The position numbers and the translations under genes were made by a program. From Cerasicoccus maritimus (lineage in GTDB: Bacteria > Verrucomicrobiota > Verrucomicrobiia > Opitutales > Cerasicoccaceae): 64,000 nt of DNA. The notes under the pieces were generated by a model, which was given only the letters and a program-made list of their open reading frames with translations, ran no database searches and was not told where the DNA came from. Location of the stretch: NCBI GenBank assembly GCA_031296935.1, contig JAVDPD010000030.1, positions 1 to 64,000 of the forward strand, read 5' to 3'. Shown piece by piece: positions 25,010-35,500 of this stretch (positions are counted from its first letter, which is position 1; every line of letters begins with the position of its first letter).

Positions 25010-28000
25010 ATGCCCTCCGCTTTTACACGACATCTCACCCAAAGCTGCCTTCTAGTACTGATCACGACATTCTGCGCCACAGCGCTGTGGTCAGATCCGA
25101 TTCCAGGTTATCAAGATATCGACGGCGATGGTTATGCCGACTACATTGAAAGCCATTGGCTCGACTCTGCTGCCGTAAAAAATCCCGAGCGATATCCGCA
25201 GAGCGGCACATCAGTCCTCCTTGGAATCACTGAAGACTACGGATCCTTTCAGCGTTTCCCGCAAAACGACAAGGTTATCAGCATCGCGGCATATGGCTCA
25301 AACATGATCCAGCTCAAGGCTGATGGAACCGTCGACATTTGGTCGTCCTTCAACCGGGAATCCACTGAAGCCAAACTGACCAGAGGAGAATGGACCGGTA
25401 TCCACCCTTCACGCTGGACTGGCGTTGTTGAAGTACGTGCGAATCCAGCCGGGCTCTTTGGCATTCGTTACAATGGCCAAGTATATGCCTGCGCCGAGGG
25501 ATGGGCTGCTTTGGGAATTGTGAACGAATCAGGCATCAAGGACTTGGATGCATCAGAAAACTTCCTGATCTTGCTCCGCGAAAAGGACAATTTTGACGTA
25601 TTAACACCTGATGACAGGTATATACCACAGCTCATTGATGAGTTAGGCAGCGCTGAGCACTTAATCAACGGTTCGCCCATTAAAAAGGTCAGAGCTGGCC
25701 TGAACAGCCTTTGGGCACTGACCGAAAATGGCTACCTGATCGGTGCCGGCGATGTAGATATGCCGGAGGAGATGGACTATGACTACACTGACGGGCAGGT
25801 GGAAGATTTTATCATCGCACACGATCGCCATGCAGGGCTCGCCCTGATGAGTAATACCGCAACTAAGTCTTGGGGGCCTCAGCGGTTCGCCTGCACCAAG
25901 CCTGATGGTGTATCGGTCATTAGCAACGGCTTTGTCGACAGCTTTGTCGCGCTGGATACCGACGACCAATACGATCGATCTGCCTGCCAGGAAGATTTTG
26001 ATTACAGCTACCCCATTGCACCTGAAAACTGGACGTATCGCGACATCGCCTCAGGTGAAAACTTCGTCGTAGGTGTCCTGGACTGCACCATGCTTGACCG
26101 CATCGTTGCTGATGAAACCAACTCCGATCCGGAGCATTTGAACGAGCAAGACTACGAACAAGTAAACACTCTGGGCCTCTATCACGTCCCCATTGTCGAC
26201 CTAAGCGGCTTTGAAAAACTGACCAAACTGGAAGCCCTTTATATCAGCAATGTTCCCGTCAGAGATTTATCGCCTTTGGAGTATTTGCCTCGCTTACGAG
26301 AGTTGGAGGTATCCAATGCGCCGGTTGCGGATTTCAGCTTTCTTGAAAACCGTCATCTGGAATATATTTCGATTTCGGATACGCTGTTCGATGAGTTATT
26401 GGAGGAAGAAGAGGCCTTCCCCTACCTCAACCTTCAAGCACGACGCTTGATTCAGGAACTCGAAGCCCGTGGCACAAGTGTAAATCTTAGTGCCGTTCAC
26501 CGCGATGACTGGTGGCAGGTTTTTGATCCTGCGGTGAACCGTCATCTTGCTGAAGCGCTGAATTTCCCTTCATCCCTCCATATTGGGGATCTTGCAAATT
26601 TGAGTTCAAGCACGCTGCAGTTCGATAATAATCCTGAACTACCAATAGTGTTTAAGCTAGATGGCCTGCAGTACATTGCCCATTTGCAGTCTTTGGATAT
26701 TTCAACGCAGTCCGTTACCGATATCAGTCCTCTGGCACAATTGAAGTTTCTTGAAGACGTGAATCTGGCTGATAATCCAGTCGCAGATATTACCCCACTG
26801 TTGTCCCTAGCGAATCTACAACAAGTCGACTTGGATAACACCGCCTTTGCGGAAATCATTGATAATAGAGAAGACAATGCGCTGACGCAGGAGATGAAGC
26901 GCCAGGTTTACCAATTGGAGTCTGCCGGACGCACTATTTTGTATGAGTTTGGCCGCTCGGCCCGCCCGGATTGGCAACTGCATTTCAGCCCGGAGTTGAT
27001 GCGCGCAATCCGTGATGCCGCAAACATTTCGACTTCGTTTATCCGCTACGATCAGCTGGCTGCCATCTATGATCTGAACCTCCCCTACACGAGCGACTCC
27101 GACCCAGCAGAGGCTCAAGTCATCATTGAGGATCTGGAGGGGCTACAGTATTTGGTCAATCTGGAAACGCTCACCGTCAAGGAGCACTTCATCCATGATC
27201 TGACGCCGCTGCGCTTCAGTAAAAGCCTGCGTGAATTGCGTATCTCCAATCGCTTCTTTGAATTCATGCGCTACGACGGGCAAGTGCTCGACTTGACCCC
27301 ACTTATCTCGCTGCCGGCATTGGAGAACATTGATCTACGTGATTCACCTGTGCTGGATGTTCCGCTTGAGCTCGTTCGCTGGCCGCTGCAGAACCTGCGC
27401 TTAGAGCAGACTTACGCCTCTGAGCTCTGGGGAATGCCGAAGGAGAATTCGCTACTCGACCCGCATTATCATCAACTACGCCGCTTGGCTTCTCTGTGTG
27501 AAGAACGGAGCATCAGCGTCGGCTTGAATTCCGGTGGCAGTCGTCAACCTTCGCTGTATCTCTTTCAGCCCAATCTACGCTGGGCGCTGCTCGCCGATGT
27601 CGGCTTTAACGATTGGGAATATTCAGACCTTCGATACATTTCGCAACTGGCTCTCTCTCAAAGCGGAATCAGCGATTTGAGCTATCTGAATGCTCTGGTT
27701 GGCCTAAATACAATCGACCTGAGCGAGAACCGGATAACGTCCCTTGAAGGTCTTGGCCCCAATCCCAACTTGCAGGAGATAAACCTGAGCGCCAATCCGC
27801 TGGCGAATATCGACGACTTAACCTTGAGCAATTTCCCCAAATTGTCTCAGTTGAATCTTAACGGCACGGCTGCCAGCGAGCTGGCTGGCCTTAACAAGGA
27901 TTCAGAATTCGCCTACGAAGCGCCAGTTACGGCGGCACACACGCGTATCATATCATTGGAGGGCGCAGGCATCTCAGTCGATCAAGCATTCGATGAACGC

Positions 28001-31000
28001 ACTGACTGGTGGACCTTCTTCCAGCCTGAGTTAACGGTCGTCATGCATGATCCAAATTCAAATGAATTAAGCGATTTACCCCTCTCGGAGCTCACCAATG
28101 TAAGTGGCCTCTACTACTATGAGAATAACCCGAACCTGATCATCCAGAGTTTGGAGGGACTGCAATTCGCCTTTAGAATGGATGCGATATCTTTAGGGAA
28201 TCAGGCCATACACGATCTATTGCCGCTGCAAAATCTTACGCAACTGCGCACCGTTGAGTTCAACAATGACCAGCGCAAGCAGTGGCCGCGGAACACGATT
28301 CAGGATGCGTCGCCACTCGCTAAAATTAGCTCACTAGAGCATCTCAATCTAAGCAGAACTGACTTGGTCGATATTCGAGCCCTAGGCGACCTGACATACC
28401 TGGAACAATTCGAAATCCATGAAACACCTGTCTGCGAAGTAATCCAGTTAGAGGAAGCGCGCAGCGACTTCGAACGCGACACCATCAGGACTGCTCAGAT
28501 TCTGAGCGCCACCGGTTCTCCTCCCACTAATCCAGACTGGCGCCGAGTCTTGCCCCCACAAGTCACTGACATCATTGAACCGTTTTTTGATATTAAAATC
28601 GACTATGACCAGCTAGCCAGCGTCGCAAACTTGGATCTGACTGACAGCTGTATCACCGATCTCAGCTTCATTCAACTGATGCCCAACTTACAGGAGCTGA
28701 CGATTAGCCATTGTCCGGTGTCAGACCTAAGCGCCTTGGGTGGATTGCGGGAGCTGACAAACCTCGAAGCACGTCAACTGGCAGCGCCGCCATCCGGACC
28801 GCTGGACGCATCCCCGCTTGCTGGCTGTAGACGCTTATATGACATTGAGTTGAGCGGAAACCTCATTGCAGATCTGGAGCCGTTTCTCAGCTTGCCGACG
28901 CTGGAAAATTTGATGCTGGAATACACCTTCGTGAGAGATTCTGCCAACTTCCCTCACTTTACCGAGCTACGCATACTTGAAAATCGTGGAGTAAACATCG
29001 TGTCTGGCGACGAGCTTCGCGACTGGTCTTTGCTCATGGATCTACGCCTGGCTTGCTCCCTTGCAGCGTATGCCTACGATCCAAACTACCCAGTAACCTT
29101 CGACAATATGCAAGGCATCACTAAGTTCCAGGCAAACGCACTCACCTCAATCTCAGGTATTGAATACTTAAGTCAGCTGGAAGTCCTGGACTTGAATGAG
29201 AACTTCATCAGCGACATCTCCCCCTTAGCTCATCTAGATCAGCTAAGGGAGCTCTATTTATCTGGAAACTCCTCTCCGAGAGCCGGCTTCGAAGATCGTC
29301 AAAATCCTATTCAAGATTTGTCGCCAATCAGCAATCTCCTACGCCTCCAAGACCTAGGCATCATCGGCCAACTGCCGCAAGAGCTCAGTTGGCTCAGTGA
29401 AATGCCCTCACTGCGAAACCTCGATTGCAGCCAGTATGGCAGTCAGTCCCCGAGTTGGCATGCCCGCCTCCTCAAACACAGTGTGCAAGTAAACTTTTTT
29501 GAAGAAGACGAAATTCCCGCCGCTGCCCTGCATCCAACGCTCAATCGAGCATTCTACGATAGCGGTAACGACCAATTAGACGCCGACTTGAACTATGCCC
29601 ATTTAGGTGAGCGCAACATTACCTCGCTGGAGGGCATTGAGAACTTCACCGAACTCAAAAACCTCTATCTGGATGGGAATCAAATACGCGATATCTCGCC
29701 ACTTGAGTCACTCACCAAGCTCACGTTTTTGAATCTCGGGGCCAACTACGTTTCAGATCTTTCGCCGCTGAAAAGCTTTACACAGCTCGAAACGCTCGAT
29801 GTGTCTGAGAATTTCATTTCCAAGAGCCAACAATCACCTAATTTTCCTATTGTCGGCCAATTGGAATCCTATGGTGCCGATGTCTTTAATGACTTAGAAA
29901 GGGAAAGTTGCAGTGAGCTGTTTCGCGATCCGGTGCTCCGCCGCAAATACTATGACAGCCATCTTTCTGGCTTGGAAGTGATCACGAATCTCGAGGAAGC
30001 GCTTCCGATTCGCGACCTGACTAGCGTGGAGTTCATGCTAGGTTTGACGGATATCAAACTGTCGAACGCCTACGTGAGCAGCATCGCTCCCATCTACAAT
30101 TTGCAGGAGTTAGACCGCATCCTCCTGGGCCGCTATGATGATCCGTTCGACACCGCGCCAGCGCTCAAAGACATCGACCTACTTGCCAATGCAAAGTCAC
30201 TCCGGGACATCAAGCTGGATCAACAAGGCATCTCGTCCCTCGCGGCGTTCGACCAGTTACCCTTCCTGGAAGGCCTCGTCATTGTGGGGCACCGCATCCC
30301 GCAGTATGCGATTGATGCCTTTGACGCTGAAGAGCACCCATTCAGCTCGACCATTATGAACCCACAGTCAGGCATCTATGACCCGGAAATCGACACCGGC
30401 CTGGAAAGCGCTCTGAGAGATAGCTTGGGGATCTCGAATAATGGATCCCTGGACTTACATAGCCGCGAGTTAACACAACTCACGGCCAAAGGCTATGGCA
30501 TTGAAGATCTCTCCGGGTTGGAGCAGACCGATGGCACCTTGTACAATGTCGATCTAGCCGGTAATTCCATCTCTGACTTCAGCACACTGTCTGGCATAAG
30601 CACGCTGCGAAGCATTATTCTCGATAACGATAGCGATCTCTACCCCGGCCAGGAAAATACACTGTCTGACCTCAGTGCCTTCAGCGATTTAGGCATCCTG
30701 CGCACCCTGTCTCTACGCAACCAGGGGCTGGTCGACCTCGCTGCGCTCAGATCCATGGGCTCTCTGCTAAATCTTAATCTTGCCGGCGCCATGTATGATA
30801 GCCGAGAAGGCTCCGCAACCATGACGCTGCTGGACATACTCGAGGAACGCGGAGTTAAGATTACCACAACGGATCACTACGCAGACGGCTTCACCGCCGG
30901 GGTGGCCGCCGTTCAAAACGATCCCGACAACTACTCGCTCTACACGCGCGACCAACTGAAGTCGCTGGCGCTGCCTAGCCCGACTATCGAGCGCCAACCA

Positions 31001-31171
31001 GAGGGCAATTTCTTCTTCCGCTTTGGCCTTTGGAAAAGCGATAACCTTGATAACTGGATGCCAGCAACTGGCTCGCTCAAGCAAGAGGACAACGTCTTCA
31101 CGCTAGATTTCACGCCCGGTGACAACACTGAGTTCTACCAAATTGAAGTCCTGCCCGAAGTGCTGGAATAA
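25010..31171 (+). CDS. Giant secreted leucine-rich-repeat protein
   Basis: 2053 aa. Signal peptide (about 1-28), then a calcium-loop-like DIDGDGYADYIESHW (about 37-51), an RCC1-propeller-like region (about 75-350; repeats such as IAAYGSNMIQLKADGTVDIW and GLFGIRYNGQVYACAEGWA), and internalin-type LRRs to about 1950 (LTKLEALYISNVPVRDLSPL, LQVLDLNENFISDISPL-like). The LRR area is built from about nine similar modules, each opening with a conserved DW...F.P.L element. The C-terminal about 90 residues hold LWKSDNLDNWMPATG and end FYQIEVLPEVLE, a pattern common at the ends of secreted Verrucomicrobia proteins. Likely cell-surface binding or adhesion. Single gene, no obvious sorting signal. Confidence 0.85.
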   Translation: MPSAFTRHLTQSCLLVLITTFCATALWSDPIPGYQDIDGDGYADYIESHWLDSAAVKNPERYPQSGTSVLLGITEDYGSFQRFPQNDKVISIAAYGSNMIQLKADGTVDIWSSFNRESTEAKLTRGEWTGIHPSRWTGVVEVRANPAGLFGIRYNGQVYACAEGWAALGIVNESGIKDLDASENFLILLREKDNFDVLTPDDRYIPQLIDELGSAEHLINGSPIKKVRAGLNSLWALTENGYLIGAGDVDMPEEMDYDYTDGQVEDFIIAHDRHAGLALMSNTATKSWGPQRFACTKPDGVSVISNGFVDSFVALDTDDQYDRSACQEDFDYSYPIAPENWTYRDIASGENFVVGVLDCTMLDRIVADETNSDPEHLNEQDYEQVNTLGLYHVPIVDLSGFEKLTKLEALYISNVPVRDLSPLEYLPRLRELEVSNAPVADFSFLENRHLEYISISDTLFDELLEEEEAFPYLNLQARRLIQELEARGTSVNLSAVHRDDWWQVFDPAVNRHLAEALNFPSSLHIGDLANLSSSTLQFDNNPELPIVFKLDGLQYIAHLQSLDISTQSVTDISPLAQLKFLEDVNLADNPVADITPLLSLANLQQVDLDNTAFAEIIDNREDNALTQEMKRQVYQLESAGRTILYEFGRSARPDWQLHFSPELMRAIRDAANISTSFIRYDQLAAIYDLNLPYTSDSDPAEAQVIIEDLEGLQYLVNLETLTVKEHFIHDLTPLRFSKSLRELRISNRFFEFMRYDGQVLDLTPLISLPALENIDLRDSPVLDVPLELVRWPLQNLRLEQTYASELWGMPKENSLLDPHYHQLRRLASLCEERSISVGLNSGGSRQPSLYLFQPNLRWALLADVGFNDWEYSDLRYISQLALSQSGISDLSYLNALVGLNTIDLSENRITSLEGLGPNPNLQEINLSANPLANIDDLTLSNFPKLSQLNLNGTAASELAGLNKDSEFAYEAPVTAAHTRIISLEGAGISVDQAFDERTDWWTFFQPELTVVMHDPNSNELSDLPLSELTNVSGLYYYENNPNLIIQSLEGLQFAFRMDAISLGNQAIHDLLPLQNLTQLRTVEFNNDQRKQWPRNTIQDASPLAKISSLEHLNLSRTDLVDIRALGDLTYLEQFEIHETPVCEVIQLEEARSDFERDTIRTAQILSATGSPPTNPDWRRVLPPQVTDIIEPFFDIKIDYDQLASVANLDLTDSCITDLSFIQLMPNLQELTISHCPVSDLSALGGLRELTNLEARQLAAPPSGPLDASPLAGCRRLYDIELSGNLIADLEPFLSLPTLENLMLEYTFVRDSANFPHFTELRILENRGVNIVSGDELRDWSLLMDLRLACSLAAYAYDPNYPVTFDNMQGITKFQANALTSISGIEYLSQLEVLDLNENFISDISPLAHLDQLRELYLSGNSSPRAGFEDRQNPIQDLSPISNLLRLQDLGIIGQLPQELSWLSEMPSLRNLDCSQYGSQSPSWHARLLKHSVQVNFFEEDEIPAAALHPTLNRAFYDSGNDQLDADLNYAHLGERNITSLEGIENFTELKNLYLDGNQIRDISPLESLTKLTFLNLGANYVSDLSPLKSFTQLETLDVSENFISKSQQSPNFPIVGQLESYGADVFNDLERESCSELFRDPVLRRKYYDSHLSGLEVITNLEEALPIRDLTSVEFMLGLTDIKLSNAYVSSIAPIYNLQELDRILLGRYDDPFDTAPALKDIDLLANAKSLRDIKLDQQGISSLAAFDQLPFLEGLVIVGHRIPQYAIDAFDAEEHPFSSTIMNPQSGIYDPEIDTGLESALRDSLGISNNGSLDLHSRELTQLTAKGYGIEDLSGLEQTDGTLYNVDLAGNSISDFSTLSGISTLRSIILDNDSDLYPGQENTLSDLSAFSDLGILRTLSLRNQGLVDLAALRSMGSLLNLNLAGAMYDSREGSATMTLLDILEERGVKITTTDHYADGFTAGVAAVQNDPDNYSLYTRDQLKSLALPSPTIERQPEGNFFFRFGLWKSDNLDNWMPATGSLKQEDNVFTLDFTPGDNTEFYQIEVLPEVLE

Positions 31172-31178
31172 AACAGCG

Positions 31179-33224
31179 CTAGCGGCCCCACTTCATATTC
31201 TTGCCCTTCTTCGCACGCTTACGGCGACGGGTGGCTTTCGCGCCCGAGTCCGAACCAGTCGTGCTTGCGGCCGCCCCATTTTTCAAGGCGTCTATCTGGT
31301 CGCGCAAGACCGCCGCGCGCTCAAATTCCAAATTGTTGGCGGCTTCAAGCATCTCGGCTTCAAGCTCTGCCAAAACCGCGGCGACATCCTCATCGCCTCC
31401 CGATGCCTTGAAGTCCACCGGATTCTCTGCCGCTTCCTGGTGATGCAAGCTCGCCTGCACGGCGCGACGGACGCTACGCGGCGTGATGCCATGTTCCAAA
31501 TTGTGCGCGATCTGCCGCTCTCGGCGATCTTCCGTGACCGCAATGGTGCGCTTCAGCGAATCGGTCATATTATCCGCGTACAGAATCACGCGGCCCTTCT
31601 CGTGGCGCGCCGCGCGGCCCGCCGTCTGCACAAGACTGGTTTCACTGCGCAAGAAGCCTTCCTTGTCCGCATCGAGGATCGCCACCAAGGCAACTTCGGG
31701 CAGGTCCAAGCCTTCACGCAGCAAATTTACACCCACGAGCACATCGAAATCACCACGCCGCAGGTTACGCAGAATCTCCACGCGCTCAATCGCGTCGATG
31801 TCGCTGTGCAAATACTCCACGCGAATGTTGGCTTCGCGCAGGTAGCTGGTCAGGTCCTCGCTCATGCGCTTGGTGAGTGTCGTCACCAGCACGCGCTCCT
31901 CCTGCTCGATAGCGGTTTTGACCTCGCCAATTAAATCTTCGACCTGCCCCTTGATCGGCCGCACTTCCATCACCGGATCCAGTAGGCCCGTCGGGCGGAC
32001 GACCTGATGCGCGACCACAGTTGATTTTTCCATTTCCAGCTTTGCCGGCGTCGCTGAAACGAACACACACTGCCCCGTAACATCCCAGAATTCATCAGGC
32101 TTGAGCGGACGATTGTCCAACGCCGACGGCAGGCGGAAACCAAAGTCCACGAGACGCGATTTACGCGAACGGTCGCCATGATACATCGCGCCGATCTGCG
32201 GCACGGTCACGTGGCTTTCGTCGATGATCAGCAGAAAGTCTTTCGGAAAGAAGTCAATCAGGCACCAGGGGCGCTCCCCTTCTTCGCGCCCCGAAAGGTG
32301 GCGCGAGTAATTCTCGATGCCGTTACAGAAGCCCATTTCCTGGAGGAGCTCCAGATCGTAGTCGGTCCGCATTTTAATGCGCTGCGCTTCGATCAAACGA
32401 CGATCTTGCTCGAACTTAGCTACCTGCGCATCCGCTTCCGAGCGAATTGCCTGCACCGCGGTATCCAGCTTGCGACGCGGCGTGATGTATTGGTTGGCCG
32501 GATAGAGCTGAAAGTGCTGCATGCGCTCGCCCATCTCGCCAGTCAGCGGATCCAGGCCGGTGATTGCCTCAATCTCGTCACCCCAGAACTCGATGCGAAT
32601 CGCGCTCTCCATGTAAGCCGGAAACACGTCGACGACCTCGCCGCGCACCCGGAACTTACCACGTGTCAGTTGAATGTCGTTGCGCTCGTATAAATTCTCT
32701 ACCAAGCGCTCCAGTAGCTTGTCGCGGCCATATTCTTCACCGACACGCAGCGGGATCATCATTTCGCGGAAATCTTCCGGCGAACCCAAGCCATAAATGC
32801 AACTCACACTCGCTACCACCAGCACATCGCGGCGGCTGATCAGCGAGCTCGTGGCCGCAATGCGCAGGCGCTCGATCTCGTCATTGATGCTGGAATCTTT
32901 CTCGATATAGGTATCCGTCGAGGGAACGTAGGCCTCCGGCTGATAGTAGTCGTAATAGCTCACGAAATACTCGACGGCGTTGTTCGGAAAAAAGCTCTTA
33001 AACTCCGAGTAGAGCTGCGCCGCCAGCGTCTTATTGTGCGAGATAACCAGCGTCGGGCGCTGAAGTTCCTGCACGATATTGGCCATCGTAAACGTCTTGC
33101 CCGAGCCCGTTACCCCCAGCAAGGTCTGGAACTGATTACCCGCGCGCAAGGAGCGCGTCAGCGTCTCGATCGCGGTCGGTTGGTCCCCCTGTGGGCCATA
33201 GTCGGACTGGAGTTCGAAATCCAC
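31179..33224 (-). CDS. uvrB: Excinuclease ABC subunit B
   Basis: 681 aa, complete. Walker A GVTGSGKTFTMAN (about 39-51), the beta-hairpin SYYDYYQPEAYVP that probes DNA, helicase motifs including LLIIDESHVTVPQ and GRAARHEKGRVILYAD, and a C-terminal UVR motif (ELEAEMLEAANNLEFERAAV) that binds UvrC. A basic Lys/Arg tail follows (TRRRKRAKKGK). UvrB loads at lesions with UvrA in nucleotide excision repair. It converges with the LRR gene with 7 bp between stops, without a visible terminator. Confidence 0.96.
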   Translation of the reverse strand: MDFELQSDYGPQGDQPTAIETLTRSLRAGNQFQTLLGVTGSGKTFTMANIVQELQRPTLVISHNKTLAAQLYSEFKSFFPNNAVEYFVSYYDYYQPEAYVPSTDTYIEKDSSINDEIERLRIAATSSLISRRDVLVVASVSCIYGLGSPEDFREMMIPLRVGEEYGRDKLLERLVENLYERNDIQLTRGKFRVRGEVVDVFPAYMESAIRIEFWGDEIEAITGLDPLTGEMGERMQHFQLYPANQYITPRRKLDTAVQAIRSEADAQVAKFEQDRRLIEAQRIKMRTDYDLELLQEMGFCNGIENYSRHLSGREEGERPWCLIDFFPKDFLLIIDESHVTVPQIGAMYHGDRSRKSRLVDFGFRLPSALDNRPLKPDEFWDVTGQCVFVSATPAKLEMEKSTVVAHQVVRPTGLLDPVMEVRPIKGQVEDLIGEVKTAIEQEERVLVTTLTKRMSEDLTSYLREANIRVEYLHSDIDAIERVEILRNLRRGDFDVLVGVNLLREGLDLPEVALVAILDADKEGFLRSETSLVQTAGRAARHEKGRVILYADNMTDSLKRTIAVTEDRRERQIAHNLEHGITPRSVRRAVQASLHHQEAAENPVDFKASGGDEDVAAVLAELEAEMLEAANNLEFERAAVLRDQIDALKNGAAASTTGSDSGAKATRRRKRAKKGKNMKWGR

Positions 33225-33301
33225 AGAGCAACCCTAGATCGAGTTTTTCGGAATGCAACCCGCAGATCCATTCAGGCAGAAATCTACTTGTGCAGTACAT
33301 G

Positions 33302-33334
33302 AAAACAGGGCCCGGAAAAATCCCAAAGGCCCTG
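33302..33334 (-). terminator. Rho-independent terminator
   Basis: CAGGGCC (33306-33312) pairs with GGCCCTG (33328-33334); on the minus strand a T-run follows. It lies just past the stop of the Pro/Gln-rich protein gene. Confidence 0.7.
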
Positions 33335-33352
33335 CTCAGTGCAGTGGTAAAA

Positions 33353-34213
33353 TTACGACTGTTGCGTGGTTTTCAGGCCGTAGATCGAGGCAAGCTGATC
33401 CTGAGTCGGAAAGGTCTGATAATATTCACCCTTCGGGCCAACCCATTGACCATCATCTGACGGCGTCAAAACCACCGGCGTCCGCGAGCCATTGCCGTTT
33501 TGAATCCACACGGTCACGTTTTGCGGGGCTGCAGGGGCAGCCTCCGCATACACGGGTTCGTTCACCACGACCGGAGTTTCGACGACTACGTAGCCACTAG
33601 TGGCCCGACGGTAATATACGCCGTTATACACATAGTAGCTGGATCCACCGACGACCTGCATTTCACAACCGGCAGGGAGCGTCGGCACTATAACGCCAAC
33701 CGGTGCATTGATCGATATGTAGCTACCATTGGCCCACTGGTAGAAGATGCCGGCGCTGAAAAAGATGTTTTCGTTACCGAACTGAATCGAAATCGCGCCA
33801 CGGGGAACTTGCGCATAAGGCCGTCCCGGCGGGACCATCACTGGAGAGCGCGGACCAGGCTGATGCTGAGCAACCTGAGGCTGCTGCGGCTGCGGTTGGC
33901 CATGTCCGGGCTGCGATGCTTTAGGCTGTGCTGGTTGTTGATTACCTGCGTATTGCGGCTCTGACTGCGGGTTGCCCATATGCGGGCCGCTCTGCTGCTT
34001 ACCTGCTTGGGGCTGTCCCTGCTGAGAAGGCCCGGCCTGAGGTTGCCTCTGCTGGGCATTCGCAGGCGCATGCATTTGCTGACCAGCCTGCTCGCCTCTA
34101 GGGGCACCTGGCTGCCCGCCCATCGCTAGTCCCGGACTGTTGTCACCATGCTGGGCGAAAGCTGAGGCCATAAATGCGCCGCTGATCGCGGAGACCAGCA
34201 ACGCGCGCTTCAT
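33353..34213 (-). CDS. Secreted Pro/Gln-rich protein, DUF6515-like
   Basis: Start taken at ATG 34213, which begins a clean signal peptide MKRALLVSAISGAFMASAFA; 34249 is an alternative. After cleavage come about 100 residues of low-complexity Gln/Pro/Gly (QQRQPQAGPSQQGQPQAG), then a beta-rich part (about 130-215) with YQWANGSYISINAPVGVIVP and GSSYYVYNGVYYRRATSGY, as in the DUF6515 family of small surface/periplasmic proteins, and a final domain of the VWIQNGNGSRTPVVLTPSDD type. Function unknown. Internal tandem low complexity may vary between strains. Confidence 0.7.
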   Translation of the reverse strand: MKRALLVSAISGAFMASAFAQHGDNSPGLAMGGQPGAPRGEQAGQQMHAPANAQQRQPQAGPSQQGQPQAGKQQSGPHMGNPQSEPQYAGNQQPAQPKASQPGHGQPQPQQPQVAQHQPGPRSPVMVPPGRPYAQVPRGAISIQFGNENIFFSAGIFYQWANGSYISINAPVGVIVPTLPAGCEMQVVGGSSYYVYNGVYYRRATSGYVVVETPVVVNEPVYAEAAPAAPQNVTVWIQNGNGSRTPVVLTPSDDGQWVGPKGEYYQTFPTQDQLASIYGLKTTQQS

Positions 34214-34325
34214 CACTGAAATTAAACGAACGTTTGTGTTTTTAATCATATCTGGGTAAACGCAAAACGTTCTCAAACGTTGCACCACCTAATATGAATT
34301 TACCGTAATCTAGATCCTCTTGGGA

Positions 34326-35390
34326 CTAATCGAACAACACCGCAGCATTAGCAGCGCCATAGAGCGAGATGCTGTATTCACGGATTATATAGACTGGGAA
34401 CTTCGTCAGGATCTCCTGAATGTTCGGATGAAAATTCTGCTCGAAGTAATACATGAACTGCCGACCATCCACGAAGAAATTCTCGTTTTTCTCCACGATG
34501 CCACCCGCCAGGTAAATACCGTTAGACGGCAGGAGCAGCGTAGCAAAGTCGGCCGTGATGCGGCCATATACCTTGATGAACAAGCGCAGCACGTCGCGGC
34601 AGACCGGGTTGTTCGCGGCGTGGGCGCCGATCATTGCCGGCTTTTCGCTGTCCGGCGCTTCGTCAATGTCCTTTAGGACGCCAAGCATGGTGACCTTGCG
34701 CACGTCGCGGTAGAAATTGAAGATATTCGTCAACCCGCGGCCCGACACCAGCATCTCCACCTCGGATGCGTAGTTGGTATTGCGCGTCACGTAGTGCTTC
34801 AACTCGCTCGTTTCAGCATCGAAATTCGCAAAGCTCGCGTGGCCACCTTCGGACGGATAGGCTACCATTTTGCCGCCGTGGTTGATAACAAAGCCCACGC
34901 CCAGGCCCGTGCCCGCGCCAATGACCAGCGACACCTCGCCCGAGCCCTCGGAGTGACTACCATCAGAGTGCGCCAATTGCGTGATCTGCTCGGGGTTATT
35001 GACGTCCAGCAACGGTACACCGTAGCTGATCGCCAAGAAGTCGTTGATCACAATCGTCGGAATGCCGATGGCCGCCGCAATTTCGTCTCCATCTATATTC
35101 CAACGCAAGTTCGAGAGCTTGCAGTAGTTCTTCGCCACCGGCCCGGCGCCGCTAATGCAGCACCGCTGAATGGCTATGTCTTTCAGGCGCTTGTCTGCCT
35201 CGGAGAGCGTTTGCTTGATGGGCTCAATCAGGCCATTAATTTCCGCACTCGGAAAAACGCACTCAACCAGTACCGTAAACTTCCCGTCGCTCTCGCCTAC
35301 GAGGGCCAGATTACTATTCGTTCCGCCGATATCGCCGGCCAGCAGATAGCGGTTAAATTTCGTTTCGTTGGAATGCCAGGTAGTGCGCAT
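34326..35390 (-). CDS. glk: Glucokinase
   Basis: 354 aa. ROK/hexokinase-fold glucokinase of the proteobacterial Glk type: phosphate-1 loop AGDIGGTNSNLAL (about residues 18-30), SGAGPVAKNYCKLSNLRW, catalytic Asp in VINDFLAISYG, GAGTGLGVGFV, and the sugar-contacting PSEGGHASF. C-terminal LAGGIVEKN is the adenosine loop. Phosphorylates glucose with ATP in the cytoplasm. Divergent from the flotillin operon across 110 bp. Confidence 0.92.
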   Translation of the reverse strand: MRTTWHSNETKFNRYLLAGDIGGTNSNLALVGESDGKFTVLVECVFPSAEINGLIEPIKQTLSEADKRLKDIAIQRCCISGAGPVAKNYCKLSNLRWNIDGDEIAAAIGIPTIVINDFLAISYGVPLLDVNNPEQITQLAHSDGSHSEGSGEVSLVIGAGTGLGVGFVINHGGKMVAYPSEGGHASFANFDAETSELKHYVTRNTNYASEVEMLVSGRGLTNIFNFYRDVRKVTMLGVLKDIDEAPDSEKPAMIGAHAANNPVCRDVLRLFIKVYGRITADFATLLLPSNGIYLAGGIVEKNENFFVDGRQFMYYFEQNFHPNIQEILTKFPVYIIREYSISLYGAANAAVLFD

Positions 35391-35500
35391 GTAATGGAGG
35401 ATTATAAACTAAGGAAATTAATGTAATAGTAACGGAGTATTCCCGTTGACTATACTCGACAAAACAAAGGAAAACTTAGAAAAGCAACTCAATCCCCGCC

